Shown here: positions 43,039-51,199 of the stretch, one piece after another
Position numbering within the stretch: position 1 is the stretch's first letter
Layout: the number at the start of each line of letters is the position of its first letter
Source: Paenibacillus sp. SY21-1
GTDB taxonomy: Bacteria > Bacillota > Bacilli > Paenibacillales > Paenibacillaceae
Reading direction: 5' to 3'
DNA length: 64,000 nt
NCBI RefSeq assembly: GCF_005222705.1
Contig: NZ_STGF01000018.1
Location: 1 to 64,000, forward strand
The notes under the pieces: model-generated
Seen by the model: only the letters and a program-made list of their open reading frames with translations
Told to the model about the DNA's origin: nothing
Databases searched by the model: none
Translations under genes and position numbers: made by a program

Positions 43039-43311
43039 TTGTCCAAAAACTTATCAAAAGATGTCTTAAATGCGATCAATAAAAAAACCGGCAAAGGGAT
43101 TACCGAAGGCGCGGTTAAAAAAATAGCTAGCGGCGTAACGGCGGAAACGATGCAGGATGAAGCGGAGCTCCGCAAATTGATCAAGCAGGTTTCGGACATG
43201 GCGAAGGTTAAGGTATCGGACTCTACGGTCAACGATATCGTGAAGGCTGTCAAGGCGACCGGCATGAGCACGGCGAATATGGAATCCCTCATTAAAATGA
43301 TGATGAAATAA
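43039..43311 (+). CDS. spoVIF: Stage VI sporulation protein F family
   Basis: 90 aa small helical protein: MSKNLSKDVLNAINKKTGKGI, then repeated helix segments ending SLIKMMMK. Matches the SpoVIF/YjcC coat-regulation family in size and pattern. TTG 43039 lies 7 nt after GGAGGTG; the frame is open back to 42946, overlapping gpsA, but that portion has no ribosome site. In B. subtilis the family contributes to coat gene expression through GerE. Confidence 0.8.
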   Translation: MSKNLSKDVLNAINKKTGKGITEGAVKKIASGVTAETMQDEAELRKLIKQVSDMAKVKVSDSTVNDIVKAVKATGMSTANMESLIKMMMK

Positions 43312-43323
43312 CGAAAGCTTGGG

Positions 43324-43378
43324 CAAAAGCGGCGGAGCTGTACCGGATCTGCATCCGGTCCTGGCCTCGCCGCTTTTG
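43324..43378 (+). terminator. Intrinsic terminator after spoVIF
   Basis: AAAAGCGGCG (43325-43334) pairs with CGCCGCTTTT (43368-43377); inner ACCGGAT/ATCCGGT pairing forms a second stem. Confidence 0.75.
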
Positions 43379-43472
43379 TCTAAATAACGTTAGACATGCG
43401 CGCGCCGCCAGCTTCTGCTAGTTAAGGATGGCAAAAGCGGTTTCATCTTGTTTTTTTCTATGCGATAAATGG

Positions 43473-43478
43473 TATAAT
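43473..43478 (+). promoter_or_regulatory. -10 element before yphE
   Basis: TATAAT at 43473-43478 preceded by TGG gives an extended -10. The upstream TTGTTT box is 19 nt away. Confidence 0.4.
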
Positions 43479-43522
43479 GTTCAGGAATGTATTATTCGAC
43501 AGATTAGGAGAATGCAACGGTT

Positions 43523-43702
43523 ATGGATGCTATGACGAAGATGTGGGTCTCCTTGTTCGGCATCGGAATGATGGCGATCGCGGCCCTGTTAATTACGTTT
43601 GCCCGGCTTAAAACGAAAGGAATCGTTAAATTTATATTATCGCTAATCGCTTTTATTATCCTGATTATCGGTTTTATTTGCGGCCTGATCTCGATTATTT
43701 AG
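43523..43702 (+). CDS. yphE: YphE-like small membrane protein (DUF2768)
   Basis: 59 aa with two membrane spans (about residues 8-26 and 36-58), linked by a short basic loop (ARLKTKG). Its position after gpsA and before yphF agrees with B. subtilis yphE, a DUF2768 protein. TTAGGAG lies upstream. Function unknown. Confidence 0.75.
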   Translation: MDAMTKMWVSLFGIGMMAIAALLITFARLKTKGIVKFILSLIAFIILIIGFICGLISII

Positions 43703-43755
43703 GCTTGGTACATAAAGGGGAAGCGCTATTGGCGTGAGGAGGCTTTAATACATCA

Positions 43756-44052
43756 ATGATTGAACTGAAGGGTCGTACAAAAACAGCGGTTGTGGAGGCC
43801 GAAGCGGGCTTGACGCTGCTCGACCATGCGATGAAGCATGGCGTGGACTGGAGCTTTTCCTGCGTGAGGGGAACATGCGCGCGTTGCCGGTGCCTGGTTA
43901 CGGAGGGCGGCGACCAACTGGAGGGCATTACGGACGAGGAGTGGGACCGCCTGGAGCCCGAGGAGTTTGAGGAAGGGTATCGATTGGGCTGTCAAGCGGT
44001 TGTCAAGCAGGACGGCGCCACGATTGCGGCGGTGAACAAAACCTATTTCTAA
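43756..44052 (+). CDS. 2Fe-2S ferredoxin-like protein, first copy
   Basis: 98 aa plant-type ferredoxin fold. Cluster ligands are seen as Cys36, Cys41, Cys44 in SCVRGTCARCRC and a fourth in RLGCQA near residue 76. An acidic insertion (about 52-70, ITDEEWDRLEPEEFEEG) replaces the usual loop. No reductase domain, so it is a free electron carrier or scaffold. Part of a three-gene run ferredoxin / nucleotidyltransferase-like / ferredoxin. Confidence 0.85.
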   Translation: MIELKGRTKTAVVEAEAGLTLLDHAMKHGVDWSFSCVRGTCARCRCLVTEGGDQLEGITDEEWDRLEPEEFEEGYRLGCQAVVKQDGATIAAVNKTYF

Positions 44053-44080
44053 CAGGATAGAGGAAGAGGAAGTGCCGGTG

Positions 44081-44686
44081 ATGACAGAAACGGTTGACTT
44101 GTATAAGGCGCTGGCGACGTTGGCCGGAGCGACAAAGGCTTGCGGCGCGAAATGGGTCATCGGTGGCAGTGCAGGCTTGCTGATGCGCGGCGTAGATCTG
44201 CCGGAGCCGCCGCGCGATCTGGATCTGTATTGCGACGAGTCTTCCGTCTGGACGCTGCATGAGGCGCTGGCGGACTATGCTCAGGATAAGCCTGAGCTAA
44301 GCGTTACGTCGATTTATCGTTCAACGCTTTGTCACTTCGACATAAATGGCGTGCAGGTCGAATTGGTGGGCGGTTTCCGTGTTACGGCCCGCCGCTCAAG
44401 TTATAGGACTCAGGTCGATGGGCTGCTGTGGCCGTCCGGCGACGAGCTCAAGCTGCCGCATATAGACAGCCCGGTGCGTCTTGCGCCGCTGGCTCACGAG
44501 CTCTGGTTCAATCAACTGCGGGGCAGGGATGATCGCGTCAGTCAAATCGCGAGCGCAATGTCTGCCGCGTGGAGCGCGCATGCGCAGCCGTTGGCCGCCA
44601 TTGAGCTGGCCAACTCGTTTGATGCGAAGCTGACGGAGGAGCTCCATGCGAGGCTGGGCTTTCCGGCCCAGGAAGTGATGCGATGA
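44081..44686 (+). CDS. Nucleotidyltransferase-fold protein
   Basis: 201 aa. Nucleotidyltransferase signature: a GGSAGLLMRG helix start near residues 27-36, followed by the DxD pair in RDLDLYCDE (about 46-54). A later strand, GVQVELVGGF, could give the third carboxylate (Glu about 92). The acceptor is unknown. ATG 44081 follows GAGGAAGAGGAAG. It overlaps the next ferredoxin gene by 4 nt. The fold call is by motif only; catalytic activity is unproven. Confidence 0.65.
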   Translation: MTETVDLYKALATLAGATKACGAKWVIGGSAGLLMRGVDLPEPPRDLDLYCDESSVWTLHEALADYAQDKPELSVTSIYRSTLCHFDINGVQVELVGGFRVTARRSSYRTQVDGLLWPSGDELKLPHIDSPVRLAPLAHELWFNQLRGRDDRVSQIASAMSAAWSAHAQPLAAIELANSFDAKLTEELHARLGFPAQEVMR

Positions 44687-45030
44687 GCGGTGAGGTAACC
44701 TTCTGGCCGTCCGGCCGATCGGTAAAGGTGAAGCCGGGAACGACGCTGCTCGATGCCGCAAGACGGGCCGGAGTGCCGATTCAGACCCGCTGCGGCGGCA
44801 AAGCGGCTTGTTTTATGTGCAAAGTGAACGTTCGTCCCGGCAGTGACCTAATGCCGATCTCGGAGCAGGAGCGCCGCAAGCTTGGGGGGCTCGACGAAGG
44901 CGGCACCCGATTATCCTGCCAGGCTAGAATTAGAGGCAAAGCCGAGGTGGATATCCCGCTGGATCCGCTTCGGGCTGCTGTGGCCCGCCAGCTTGCGAAA
45001 CAAGCGGAGGAAGACGATTCGTTATGGTAG
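44683..45030 (+). CDS. 2Fe-2S ferredoxin-like protein, second copy
   Basis: 115 aa plant-type ferredoxin fold with ligands in RCGGKAACFMCKV (Cys at about 37, 43, 46) and RLSCQARI (about 78). Similar layout to the first copy but divergent in sequence (PGTTLLDAARRAGV). Hydrophilic Ala/Gln/Glu-rich tail. Its ATG lies within the stop of the nucleotidyltransferase-like gene, so the two are likely co-translated. Confidence 0.85.
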   Translation: MSGEVTFWPSGRSVKVKPGTTLLDAARRAGVPIQTRCGGKAACFMCKVNVRPGSDLMPISEQERRKLGGLDEGGTRLSCQARIRGKAEVDIPLDPLRAAVARQLAKQAEEDDSLW

Positions 45031-45106
45031 CCGCACAGGCTGCCGCTGACTTGTGATAGGCATTATTTGTACGCGGAAGGTTGGCTTTAAGCGCCAGAGG
45101 ACGGCG

Positions 45107-45222
45107 CAGCCGTTTACGCTTGAAAGATAAGCAATTGTAAGTTTTACGCTTATAGTCTGCTTCTAGTTCAACGCGACACGTTAGCTTTGCCGCGGATAGA
45201 CGGTATCAGCCGTTTACGCTTG
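45107..45222 (+). repeat. Direct repeats CAGCCGTTTACGCTTG before yphF
   Basis: The 16-mer occurs at 45107-45122 and 45207-45222, exactly 100 nt apart. The core TTTACGCTT also occurs at 45143-45151. The last copy ends 18 nt before the yphF TTG. Possible regulator sites; nothing else is visible in this 210-nt gap. Confidence 0.6.
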
Positions 45223-45240
45223 TAACGGGAGGATTAGGGA

Positions 45241-45990
45241 TTGAACAATCATTTAATGGCTAACGGAAGAATGTGGCGCAAGGGGACGATCCTTGTGGTT
45301 GCGCTTGTCGCTTTGCTTGTTGTAAGCGGGTGCATGTACCCGCAGGAGCAGCGCCGCCAAAACGGCGTAGCGCCCAAGGAAGCGATTCGCAATGTGCAGG
45401 GGGCGATGGACCAGTATCAAAGCGAGACGGGGATGCTGCCGATTATAACCGCTTCTTCGGAGACGCCGGTGTACGAAAAGTTTTTGGTCGATTTTTCTAT
45501 TTTGCAGCGCGGGGGGTACTTGTCGGACATTCCGTCGGCAGCGTTCGAGAAAGGCGGGAATTTCCGCTTTCTTGTGCTGGATGAAGAGACCAAGCCTACC
45601 ATCAAGCTTCAGGATATTGTCACTTTTCAAAAAATCAACGATGTCCAGAAATGGGTAACCGACTATCGTCATGACCATGGTAAGGTGCCTGCTGGCGAGG
45701 CGATGTATCCCGGTTTCTTTCAAATCGATTATAAGCTGCTGAACAAGACGGAGCCCACGATTAGCAGCGTGTATTCAGGCCAATCTCTGCTCACGCTGGT
45801 TGACGAGCAAGGGGTGGTCTATGCCGACTACGCGCTGGATCTCATGCAGCTTATTCAGCAAAGCGGCCAAACGGAAATAGACGAGCAGTTGGATTTGCGG
45901 ACGCTGCTGGTGGAGCATTCCGATTATGTGCCGGTGAAGAGCCCGGCCTATCGCTGGGCAGGCAATGAGCCGCAAGCCGTGCAGCCGTAA
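45241..45990 (+). CDS. yphF: YphF-like sporulation lipoprotein
   Basis: Signal peptide with lipobox VVSGC (Cys about residue 31), so probably a lipoprotein on the outer face of a membrane. The mature part is about 219 aa, with no catalytic motif recognised. Position between yphE and spoIVA equals B. subtilis yphF. TTG start after GGGAGG. Ends at a strong terminator. Confidence 0.78.
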   Translation: MNNHLMANGRMWRKGTILVVALVALLVVSGCMYPQEQRRQNGVAPKEAIRNVQGAMDQYQSETGMLPIITASSETPVYEKFLVDFSILQRGGYLSDIPSAAFEKGGNFRFLVLDEETKPTIKLQDIVTFQKINDVQKWVTDYRHDHGKVPAGEAMYPGFFQIDYKLLNKTEPTISSVYSGQSLLTLVDEQGVVYADYALDLMQLIQQSGQTEIDEQLDLRTLLVEHSDYVPVKSPAYRWAGNEPQAVQP

Positions 45991-45993
45991 CGA

Positions 45994-46030
45994 ACAGCCG
46001 AACGACACATCGTTCGGCTGTATTTTTTTT
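45994..46030 (+). terminator. Intrinsic terminator after yphF
   Basis: ACAGCCGAACGA (45994-46005), loop CACA, TCGTTCGGCTGT (46010-46021): perfect 12-bp stem, then ATTTTTTTT. Confidence 0.92.
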
Positions 46031-46041
46031 GTCCGGAGTAT

Positions 46042-46070
46042 TCATAGTTGCCACGAAGCAGGCATATAAC
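46042..46070 (+). promoter_or_regulatory. Candidate SigE-type promoter for spoIVA
   Basis: TCATAGTT (46042-46049) and CATATAAC (46063-46070), 13 nt apart, partially match SigE elements. spoIVA is SigE-dependent in B. subtilis. The distance to the gene is long (180 nt). Confidence 0.35.
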
Positions 46071-46250
46071 TCAATCTTGGAAGGGAAAGCTTTGCAAGAA
46101 AAAAAGATTTTGAGAAACAATCGTCATAATCGCAGGCCCCGAACATAAGATGTTACTAGTCCAAAAAGCATGTACGAGTTGCGTCGCTGGCCTGCCCGAT
46201 TGACCGGTGGAAGGCGGCGAACCGGAATTTCAATTGGGAGGGGATATTCA

Positions 46251-47729
46251 GTGGAGAAAGTAGATATTTTCAAGGACATAGCCGAAAGAACCGGCGGGGA
46301 TATTTACCTCGGCGTTGTCGGAGCTGTCCGTACGGGCAAATCGACTTTTATCAAACGGTTTATGGAGACGCTTGTCCTCCCTAACATCGCGAGCGAGTCG
46401 GACCGGGCACGGGCGGTTGACGAACTTCCGCAAAGCGCCGCAGGTAAAACAATTATGACGACCGAGCCGAAATTCGTGCCGAACCAGGCGGTTCAGCTGA
46501 AGGTTACCGATGGGCTTGAGGTAAACGTTAGGCTGGTTGACTGCGTAGGCTACGCCGTAGAAGGGGCTAAGGGCTACGAGGACGAGAATGGGCCGCGCAT
46601 GATAACGACACCTTGGTTCGAGGAGCCGATTCCGTTCCAGGAAGCAGCGGAGATCGGCACCCGTAAAGTCATACAAGAGCATTCCACGCTTGGTGTAGTC
46701 GTGACGACGGACGGCACTATCGCCGAAATTCCTCGCAGCTCCTATGTCGTTGCGGAGGAAAGAGTCATTAACGAATTGAAGGAAGTCGGAAAGCCGTTTG
46801 TGTTGATTATCAACTCTACGAGACCTAAGAGCGAGGAGGCCCTGCAGCTTCGCAGCGAGCTCCAAGCCAAATACGATATTCCGGTCATGACGCTGAGCGC
46901 GGCTACGATGGGCGAGGATGAGGTCATCTCCGTTCTGCGCGAGGTGCTCTACGAATTCCCGGTGCATGAGGTGAATGTAAACCTGCCAAGCTGGGTGATG
47001 GTGCTGAACGATCAGCACTGGCTGCGCAGCAACTATGAAAACTCCGTGCGCGATACCGTTAAGGATATCCGCAGGCTGCGCGACGTAGATCGCGTTGTCA
47101 ATCAGTTTATGGAGTACGATTTCATAGCGCGCGCAGGTCTTAGCGGCATGAATATGGGGCAAGGGGTAGCGGAGATCGACTTGTACGCTCCGGATGAGCT
47201 GTACGACCGGATTCTGATGGAAGTCGTCGGCGTCGAAATTCGCGGGAAGGACCATCTGCTCCAGTTGATGCAGGATTTCTCGCATGCCAAACGGGAATAT
47301 GACCGCTTTGCGGAAGCGCTGGAAATGGTCAAAACGACCGGTTACGGCATCGCGGCTCCTACGCTTGCGGAAATGGCGCTCGATGAGCCTGAATTGATCC
47401 GCCAAGGCTCCAGATTCGGCGTCAGACTGAAGGCGACTGCACCGTCCATCCATATGATTCGTGTCGATGTCGAATCGGAGTTTGCTCCAATTATCGGCAC
47501 GGAAAAGCAAAGCGAGGAGCTTGTCCGATACTTAATGCAGGACTTTGAGAATGATCCTATTAAAATTTGGGAGTCCGATATTTTCGGCAGATCGCTTCAT
47601 TCCATCGTAAGAGAAGGCATCCAGGGCAAAATCGCCATGATGCCGGACAACGCCCGCTACAAGCTGCAGGAGACGCTTGGCCGCATCATTAACGAAGGCT
47701 CCGGCGGACTAATCGCGATTATTCTGTAG
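46251..47729 (+). CDS. spoIVA: Stage IV sporulation protein A
   Basis: ATPase that polymerises on the forespore surface as the basement layer of the coat. Walker A GAVRTGKS at residues 24-31; the rest is highly conserved along its length to the C terminus (GSGGLIAIIL). GTG 46251 after GGGAGGGGAT gives 492 aa, the exact B. subtilis length, beginning MEKVDIFKDIAERTGGDIYL. The frame is open upstream to 46170 but without support. Confidence 0.97.
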   Translation: MEKVDIFKDIAERTGGDIYLGVVGAVRTGKSTFIKRFMETLVLPNIASESDRARAVDELPQSAAGKTIMTTEPKFVPNQAVQLKVTDGLEVNVRLVDCVGYAVEGAKGYEDENGPRMITTPWFEEPIPFQEAAEIGTRKVIQEHSTLGVVVTTDGTIAEIPRSSYVVAEERVINELKEVGKPFVLIINSTRPKSEEALQLRSELQAKYDIPVMTLSAATMGEDEVISVLREVLYEFPVHEVNVNLPSWVMVLNDQHWLRSNYENSVRDTVKDIRRLRDVDRVVNQFMEYDFIARAGLSGMNMGQGVAEIDLYAPDELYDRILMEVVGVEIRGKDHLLQLMQDFSHAKREYDRFAEALEMVKTTGYGIAAPTLAEMALDEPELIRQGSRFGVRLKATAPSIHMIRVDVESEFAPIIGTEKQSEELVRYLMQDFENDPIKIWESDIFGRSLHSIVREGIQGKIAMMPDNARYKLQETLGRIINEGSGGLIAIIL

Positions 47730-48110
47730 CCCTGAATCGCAAGGCCGGGACTGGTCATGAACGAGAGCTTCGGCTCTCCTCACGCCAGTCCTATTTGTTG
47801 TGATGAGGGTGTCGGCATAGCTTGCGAAGCACTGCAGACAGCGATGAAAAACAGGGAGGTACTTGAAATTGCCTATTGGCTGTATTACTATAGTTTTGTT
47901 CAAATCTAAGCCATGACAAGGCTTGCGCCTGCCATTGCAGCGGATTTCAGCGCCGAAGAGCGGCTTCTGCCACAGGAAGATGGCGTTAGCTGGCTATGCT
48001 TGCATGCACCAAGGTATATTTTTGGGTTTTTCCGTTAATAAGAGGAATATGTTGATTTCGTGGGCTTTTGGGCCCGTTCCAGCGCCAGGTAACGTTAAGG
48101 AGGTGAAACC
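47730..48110 (+). other. 381-nt gap between spoIVA and hbs
   Basis: Holds a branched hairpin at 47748-47791 (GGACTGG/CCAGTCC outside, GAGAGC-TTCG-GCTCTC inside) with a weak T tail, probably the spoIVA terminator. A SigA-like promoter TTGAAA (47863-47868), 17 nt, TACTAT (47886-47891) probably serves hbs, leaving a leader of about 210 nt. No convincing gene. Confidence 0.5.
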
Positions 48111-48386
48111 ATGAACAAAACAGATTTGATTGCCAAAGTGGCAGAGCTTGCAGACTTGTCGAAGAAGGACGCGACGAAAGCCGTTGACGCGGTATTCGAT
48201 GCGATTTCCGATGCGCTTCAAAGCGGCGATAAAGTGCAGCTGGTCGGCTTCGGAAACTTTGAAGTGCGCGATCGTCAAGCACGCAAAGGACGCAACCCGC
48301 AAACAGGGGAAGAGATTGAAATTGCTGCTAGCAAGACGCCTGCATTCAAACCGGGTAAATCTCTTAAAGATCTCGTTTCCAATTAG
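48111..48386 (+). CDS. hbs: DNA-binding protein HU
   Basis: Nucleoid histone-like protein, homodimeric. MNKTDLIAKVAELADLSKKD start, with GFGNFEVRDRQARKGRNPQTGEEI forming the DNA-clamping arms (about residues 46-69) and the AFKPGKSLKD end. 91 aa, as usual. AAGGAGGTG lies before the ATG. Followed by a strong terminator. Confidence 0.97.
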   Translation: MNKTDLIAKVAELADLSKKDATKAVDAVFDAISDALQSGDKVQLVGFGNFEVRDRQARKGRNPQTGEEIEIAASKTPAFKPGKSLKDLVSN

Positions 48387-48400
48387 TACGTCCTATGCAG

Positions 48401-48435
48401 ACGCTCGAGCGGTTTAGCCGTTCGGGCGTTTTTTT
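48401..48435 (+). terminator. Intrinsic terminator after hbs
   Basis: CGCTCGAGCGG (48402-48412), loop TTTAG, CCGTTCGGGCG (48418-48428), then a run of seven T. Confidence 0.88.
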
Positions 48436-48525
48436 GACTGTGGGGGCTGTAATGGATTGCACAAATGGGCGACTTGCACTATAATTCACATGATAGTCAG
48501 GAATAACGGATGCGGAGGGATCAGA

Positions 48526-48747
48526 GTGGAGCCTACACATGGCGAGTACATTGTCGTGAAAGCAAAGGACCAGGGCGTACAGGTTATCGGTCTTACGCGC
48601 GGCCAGGATACAAAATTTCATCATACGGAAAAGCTGGACAAAAATGAAATACTGATTTGCCAGTTTACCGACCACACATCCGCCATCAAAATTCGCGGCA
48701 AAGCGATCGTGATGACCAAATACGGAACGATGGAAACGGATCAGTAG
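48526..48747 (+). CDS. mtrB: Tryptophan RNA-binding attenuation protein (TRAP)
   Basis: Ring-forming (11-mer in B. subtilis) protein that, loaded with tryptophan, wraps (G/U)AG repeats in trp leader RNA. GTG 48526, 6 nt after CGGAGGGA, gives 73 aa. Against B. subtilis TRAP, the ligand residues Thr25, Thr30, Gln47, Thr49, Thr52 and RNA-contact Lys37, Lys56, Arg58 are all conserved (here one position lower). A matching triplet array precedes trpE in this window. mtrA/folE, its usual upstream neighbour, is absent. Confidence 0.95.
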   Translation: MEPTHGEYIVVKAKDQGVQVIGLTRGQDTKFHHTEKLDKNEILICQFTDHTSAIKIRGKAIVMTKYGTMETDQ

Positions 48748-48764
48748 TCCCCGAACAAGGCAAG

Positions 48765-48786
48765 GCAGGCGAAGCCTGCTTTTTTT
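48765..48786 (+). terminator. Intrinsic terminator after mtrB
   Basis: GCAGGC (48765-48770), loop GAA, GCCTGC (48774-48779), then TTTTTTT. Confidence 0.88.
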
Positions 48787-48899
48787 GTCTGCGGTCTCCC
48801 GAATAAACGCGCATGCGGGCTCGTACAATGATGTAGGAGAGGTGCGCGGCCGCATGCCGGCAGCGCACGACCGAGGACGTGTGTGACGGAGGTGGCGTA

Positions 48900-49484
48900 A
48901 TGAAGCTTGCTAAACCGCTTTTGCTCGCTTGTGTGATAACGATAGGCGCTACCCTGCTGCTTTCCCTGCTGCCCTACTTAAGCAGCGGCGGCGCGCAGCA
49001 CGCAAGGGAAATCGCAGTATTTCATGCCGAGCCGATCAATCGGCTGACGAATAGCAATATGGTCGATGCGCTGGTCGCAGCCAAGCTTCATGAGCGGCTG
49101 CATCATGTAGAGTGGAGAGGCGGAGTGCTGGCGGTTACAATCCGGGTCGGACCGGAAGGGGGACCGCCTTCCGGCTGGTTTGCGGATATCGCCAAGCTGG
49201 TTCGACTATCGTTCGAGCAGCTTGGCAATGTGAAGCGATTGCTGGTTCGCATTGCAGAGGAGCAGCCGGCCGGCAGCGTGCGGCTGTTGGCCGCTGCGGA
49301 CGTTCGCAAAACGGACAGCTGGCTGCAGCGCGATATGGAGCTGCTGGAGCGCGCAGACCCTGTTCACGATGAGCAATGGCGGGAACGGCTGCGTGTTAGC
49401 TTTACGGCCGCCTGGGAGGAACGGTTCGGCCAAGTGTCGGGCTTTACCGCGCGTCCTGCCGTTCCCGGCGAAGAGAGCCGCTAG
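48900..49484 (+). CDS. Uncharacterised anchored protein upstream of hepS
   Basis: Not recognised. 194 aa: an N-terminal membrane span (residues 6-27), then an outside alpha/beta-looking domain with WRGGVLAVTIRVG and LLVRIAEE strands. No cysteines after the span and no catalytic motif. GGAGGTGG is 5 nt before ATG 48900. Position right before hepS suggests co-expression, but an extended -10 (TGCTATAAT, 49543-49551) between them may separate them. Confidence 0.7.
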   Translation: MKLAKPLLLACVITIGATLLLSLLPYLSSGGAQHAREIAVFHAEPINRLTNSNMVDALVAAKLHERLHHVEWRGGVLAVTIRVGPEGGPPSGWFADIAKLVRLSFEQLGNVKRLLVRIAEEQPAGSVRLLAAADVRKTDSWLQRDMELLERADPVHDEQWRERLRVSFTAAWEERFGQVSGFTARPAVPGEESR

Positions 49485-49542
49485 AATTGTTGTTAAATTG
49501 TTGAATGAAGGCAACCGCTCGTATGCTCTTTACAATAAGTTA

Positions 49543-49551
49543 TGCTATAAT
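49543..49551 (+). promoter_or_regulatory. Extended -10 promoter element before hepS
   Basis: TGCTATAAT, 54 nt ahead of the hepS ATG. No clear -35. Confidence 0.45.
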
Positions 49552-49604
49552 AGTTTAGATTATTGGGCGGCGATACGGCGCTTCTTACGTTCGGAGGCTT
49601 CAGC

Positions 49605-50474
49605 ATGAAACGATATGCTATACCGGATATAGCTAGAAAGTATTTGGAGTACGATATGATTCAGAGGCATACGGAGCTGCCGGAAATGGCTGAGCCAAGG
49701 CTGCGTATGCTTTATGCGTTTTTAAGGGAGCATGACCGGCTATCCCGTTACGGCGAGCTGTACGCGCTGGTCGTTTCACTCGTTCAGATCGGACTGGATA
49801 CCCATGATTTGATCGATACCAGCGAAGAGAAACGAACGGAGCCGGAAATGAGATCCCGACAGCTCAAGGTGCTTGCAGGCGATTATTTCAGCTCAAGATT
49901 TTACCAGCTGCTTGCACAGGCCGGACAAATCGAGATGATTAACCAGCTTAGCCACGCCGTATGCGAGGTTAACCGGCAGAAGGTCAGCTTGTACATGAAG
50001 ATGCGGCAGCGCAAGCTGACGGCGGATGATTATATGGATGGCACAGCCCGTTTACGCAGCGAGCTGTTTCTGTTGTTTTCCGACCTGATGGATGCGGAAC
50101 AGGCGTTTGTATGGCCCGATGTGGTTGCAGGCGTGAGCAGGCTGGAGACGATTGCGTCAGAATGGCGGCGCGACGACGACCCGGCGACGTTTGAACTGAG
50201 CTGGGCTTACTGGCATTTGCTGCAGGAGGGAACGGACGAGGAACGCAAACGGCTTGCTTCAGGCGGCATCCACCCGGAGGAGATTAAAGCTCTTTATCAT
50301 AAATATTCGATTCAACGCTTGCTGGCCGACAAGCTGGAACGAGAGGCTGGAGAGGTCAGGAAGCTGGCGGACAAGCTGGGCTCGGAGGCGCTTAAGGCGG
50401 AGCTGCATGCTGTCGTTGACTCCCTGCTACGCGTCACTTCCGGACTTACGCCCGCAATCAACGAGATGAGGTGA
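49605..50474 (+). CDS. hepS: Heptaprenyl diphosphate synthase component I
   Basis: Small, non-catalytic subunit that with HepT makes the heptaprenyl chain of menaquinone-7. Helical protein with HTELPEMAEPRLRMLYAFL near the start and the family region LAGDYFSSRFYQLLA (about residues 86-100). 289 aa from ATG 49605, 7 nt after GGAGG; B. subtilis HepS (GerCA) is about 250. Sequence in this family drifts fast, so the call leans on context: menG follows and hepT is five genes away. Confidence 0.82.
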   Translation: MKRYAIPDIARKYLEYDMIQRHTELPEMAEPRLRMLYAFLREHDRLSRYGELYALVVSLVQIGLDTHDLIDTSEEKRTEPEMRSRQLKVLAGDYFSSRFYQLLAQAGQIEMINQLSHAVCEVNRQKVSLYMKMRQRKLTADDYMDGTARLRSELFLLFSDLMDAEQAFVWPDVVAGVSRLETIASEWRRDDDPATFELSWAYWHLLQEGTDEERKRLASGGIHPEEIKALYHKYSIQRLLADKLEREAGEVRKLADKLGSEALKAELHAVVDSLLRVTSGLTPAINEMR

Positions 50475-50482
50475 CAATGACG

Positions 50483-51199
50483 ATGGAAACGGGTTCCAAA
50501 AGTCATGTGCATGGATTGTTTGAAAAAATAGCTCCCCAATACGATTTTATGAATGATGTTATCAGCTTCCGCAGGCACAAGGCATGGCGCAAGTTTACGA
50601 TGAAAAAAATGAATGTCCAGCCTGGACAAACGGCGCTTGATGTCTGCTGCGGTACATGCGATTGGACGATTACGCTTGCGGAGGCGAGCAGGACCGGCAA
50701 AATCGTAGGCTTGGATTTCAGCCAGAATATGCTGAATCTCGGCGCTGAAAAGGTGGGCAAGCTGGCGTTTAAAGACAACATCACGCTCGTTCAGGGAAAT
50801 GCGATGAGCCTGCCGTTTCCTGATCATTCCTTCGATTATGTGACGATCGGCTTCGGTCTGCGCAATGTGCCTGATTTTCTTCAGGTGCTGAAGGAGATGC
50901 GCCGCGTCGTCAAGCCGGGAGGCATGGTCGTGTGTCTTGAGGTGTCGCGGCCGACGTGGCAGCCTTTTAAAGCGATGTACAATTTGTATTTTGAACGGAT
51001 GCTGCCGCTAATGGCGAAGCTGATTGCCAAACGGTTCGACGAGTACAAGTGGCTGCCCGAATCGTTGAAGCTGTTCCCTGGCAGGGCGGAGCTGGCACGC
51101 TTGTTCGAGGAAGCCGGTCTGGAGCGGGTGCAGGCTTATCCGTTAACCGGCGGAGTGGCCGCACTGCATATGGGAATGAAGGGACAAGAGCAGCTATGA
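50483..51199 (+). CDS. menG: Demethylmenaquinone methyltransferase
   Basis: SAM-dependent C-methylation, the last step of menaquinone synthesis. Rossmann motif I LDVCCGTCDWT (about residues 53-63), YDFMNDVISF near the start, GFGLRNVPDF and the KPGGMVVCLE motif. 238 aa. GAGGTG ends 9 nt before ATG 50483 (ATG 50477 possible). Overlaps hepS upstream in some start choices and ubiA downstream by 4 nt, so a tight operon. Confidence 0.93.
   Translation: METGSKSHVHGLFEKIAPQYDFMNDVISFRRHKAWRKFTMKKMNVQPGQTALDVCCGTCDWTITLAEASRTGKIVGLDFSQNMLNLGAEKVGKLAFKDNITLVQGNAMSLPFPDHSFDYVTIGFGLRNVPDFLQVLKEMRRVVKPGGMVVCLEVSRPTWQPFKAMYNLYFERMLPLMAKLIAKRFDEYKWLPESLKLFPGRAELARLFEEAGLERVQAYPLTGGVAALHMGMKGQEQL

Noticed and set aside
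46248..47510. 420-codon antisense open frame opposite spoIVA (similar long ones oppose trpE, resB and resE)
   Set aside because: Shadow frames caused by GC-rich third positions of strongly conserved genes. No ribosome sites or recognisable domains.
47863..48114. Short frames between spoIVA and hbs (17 codons from TTG 47863; 63 codons from 47923)
   Set aside because: The first overlaps a likely -35 box and is too short to judge. The second has no ribosome site and overlaps the hbs ribosome site. Treated as leader RNA.
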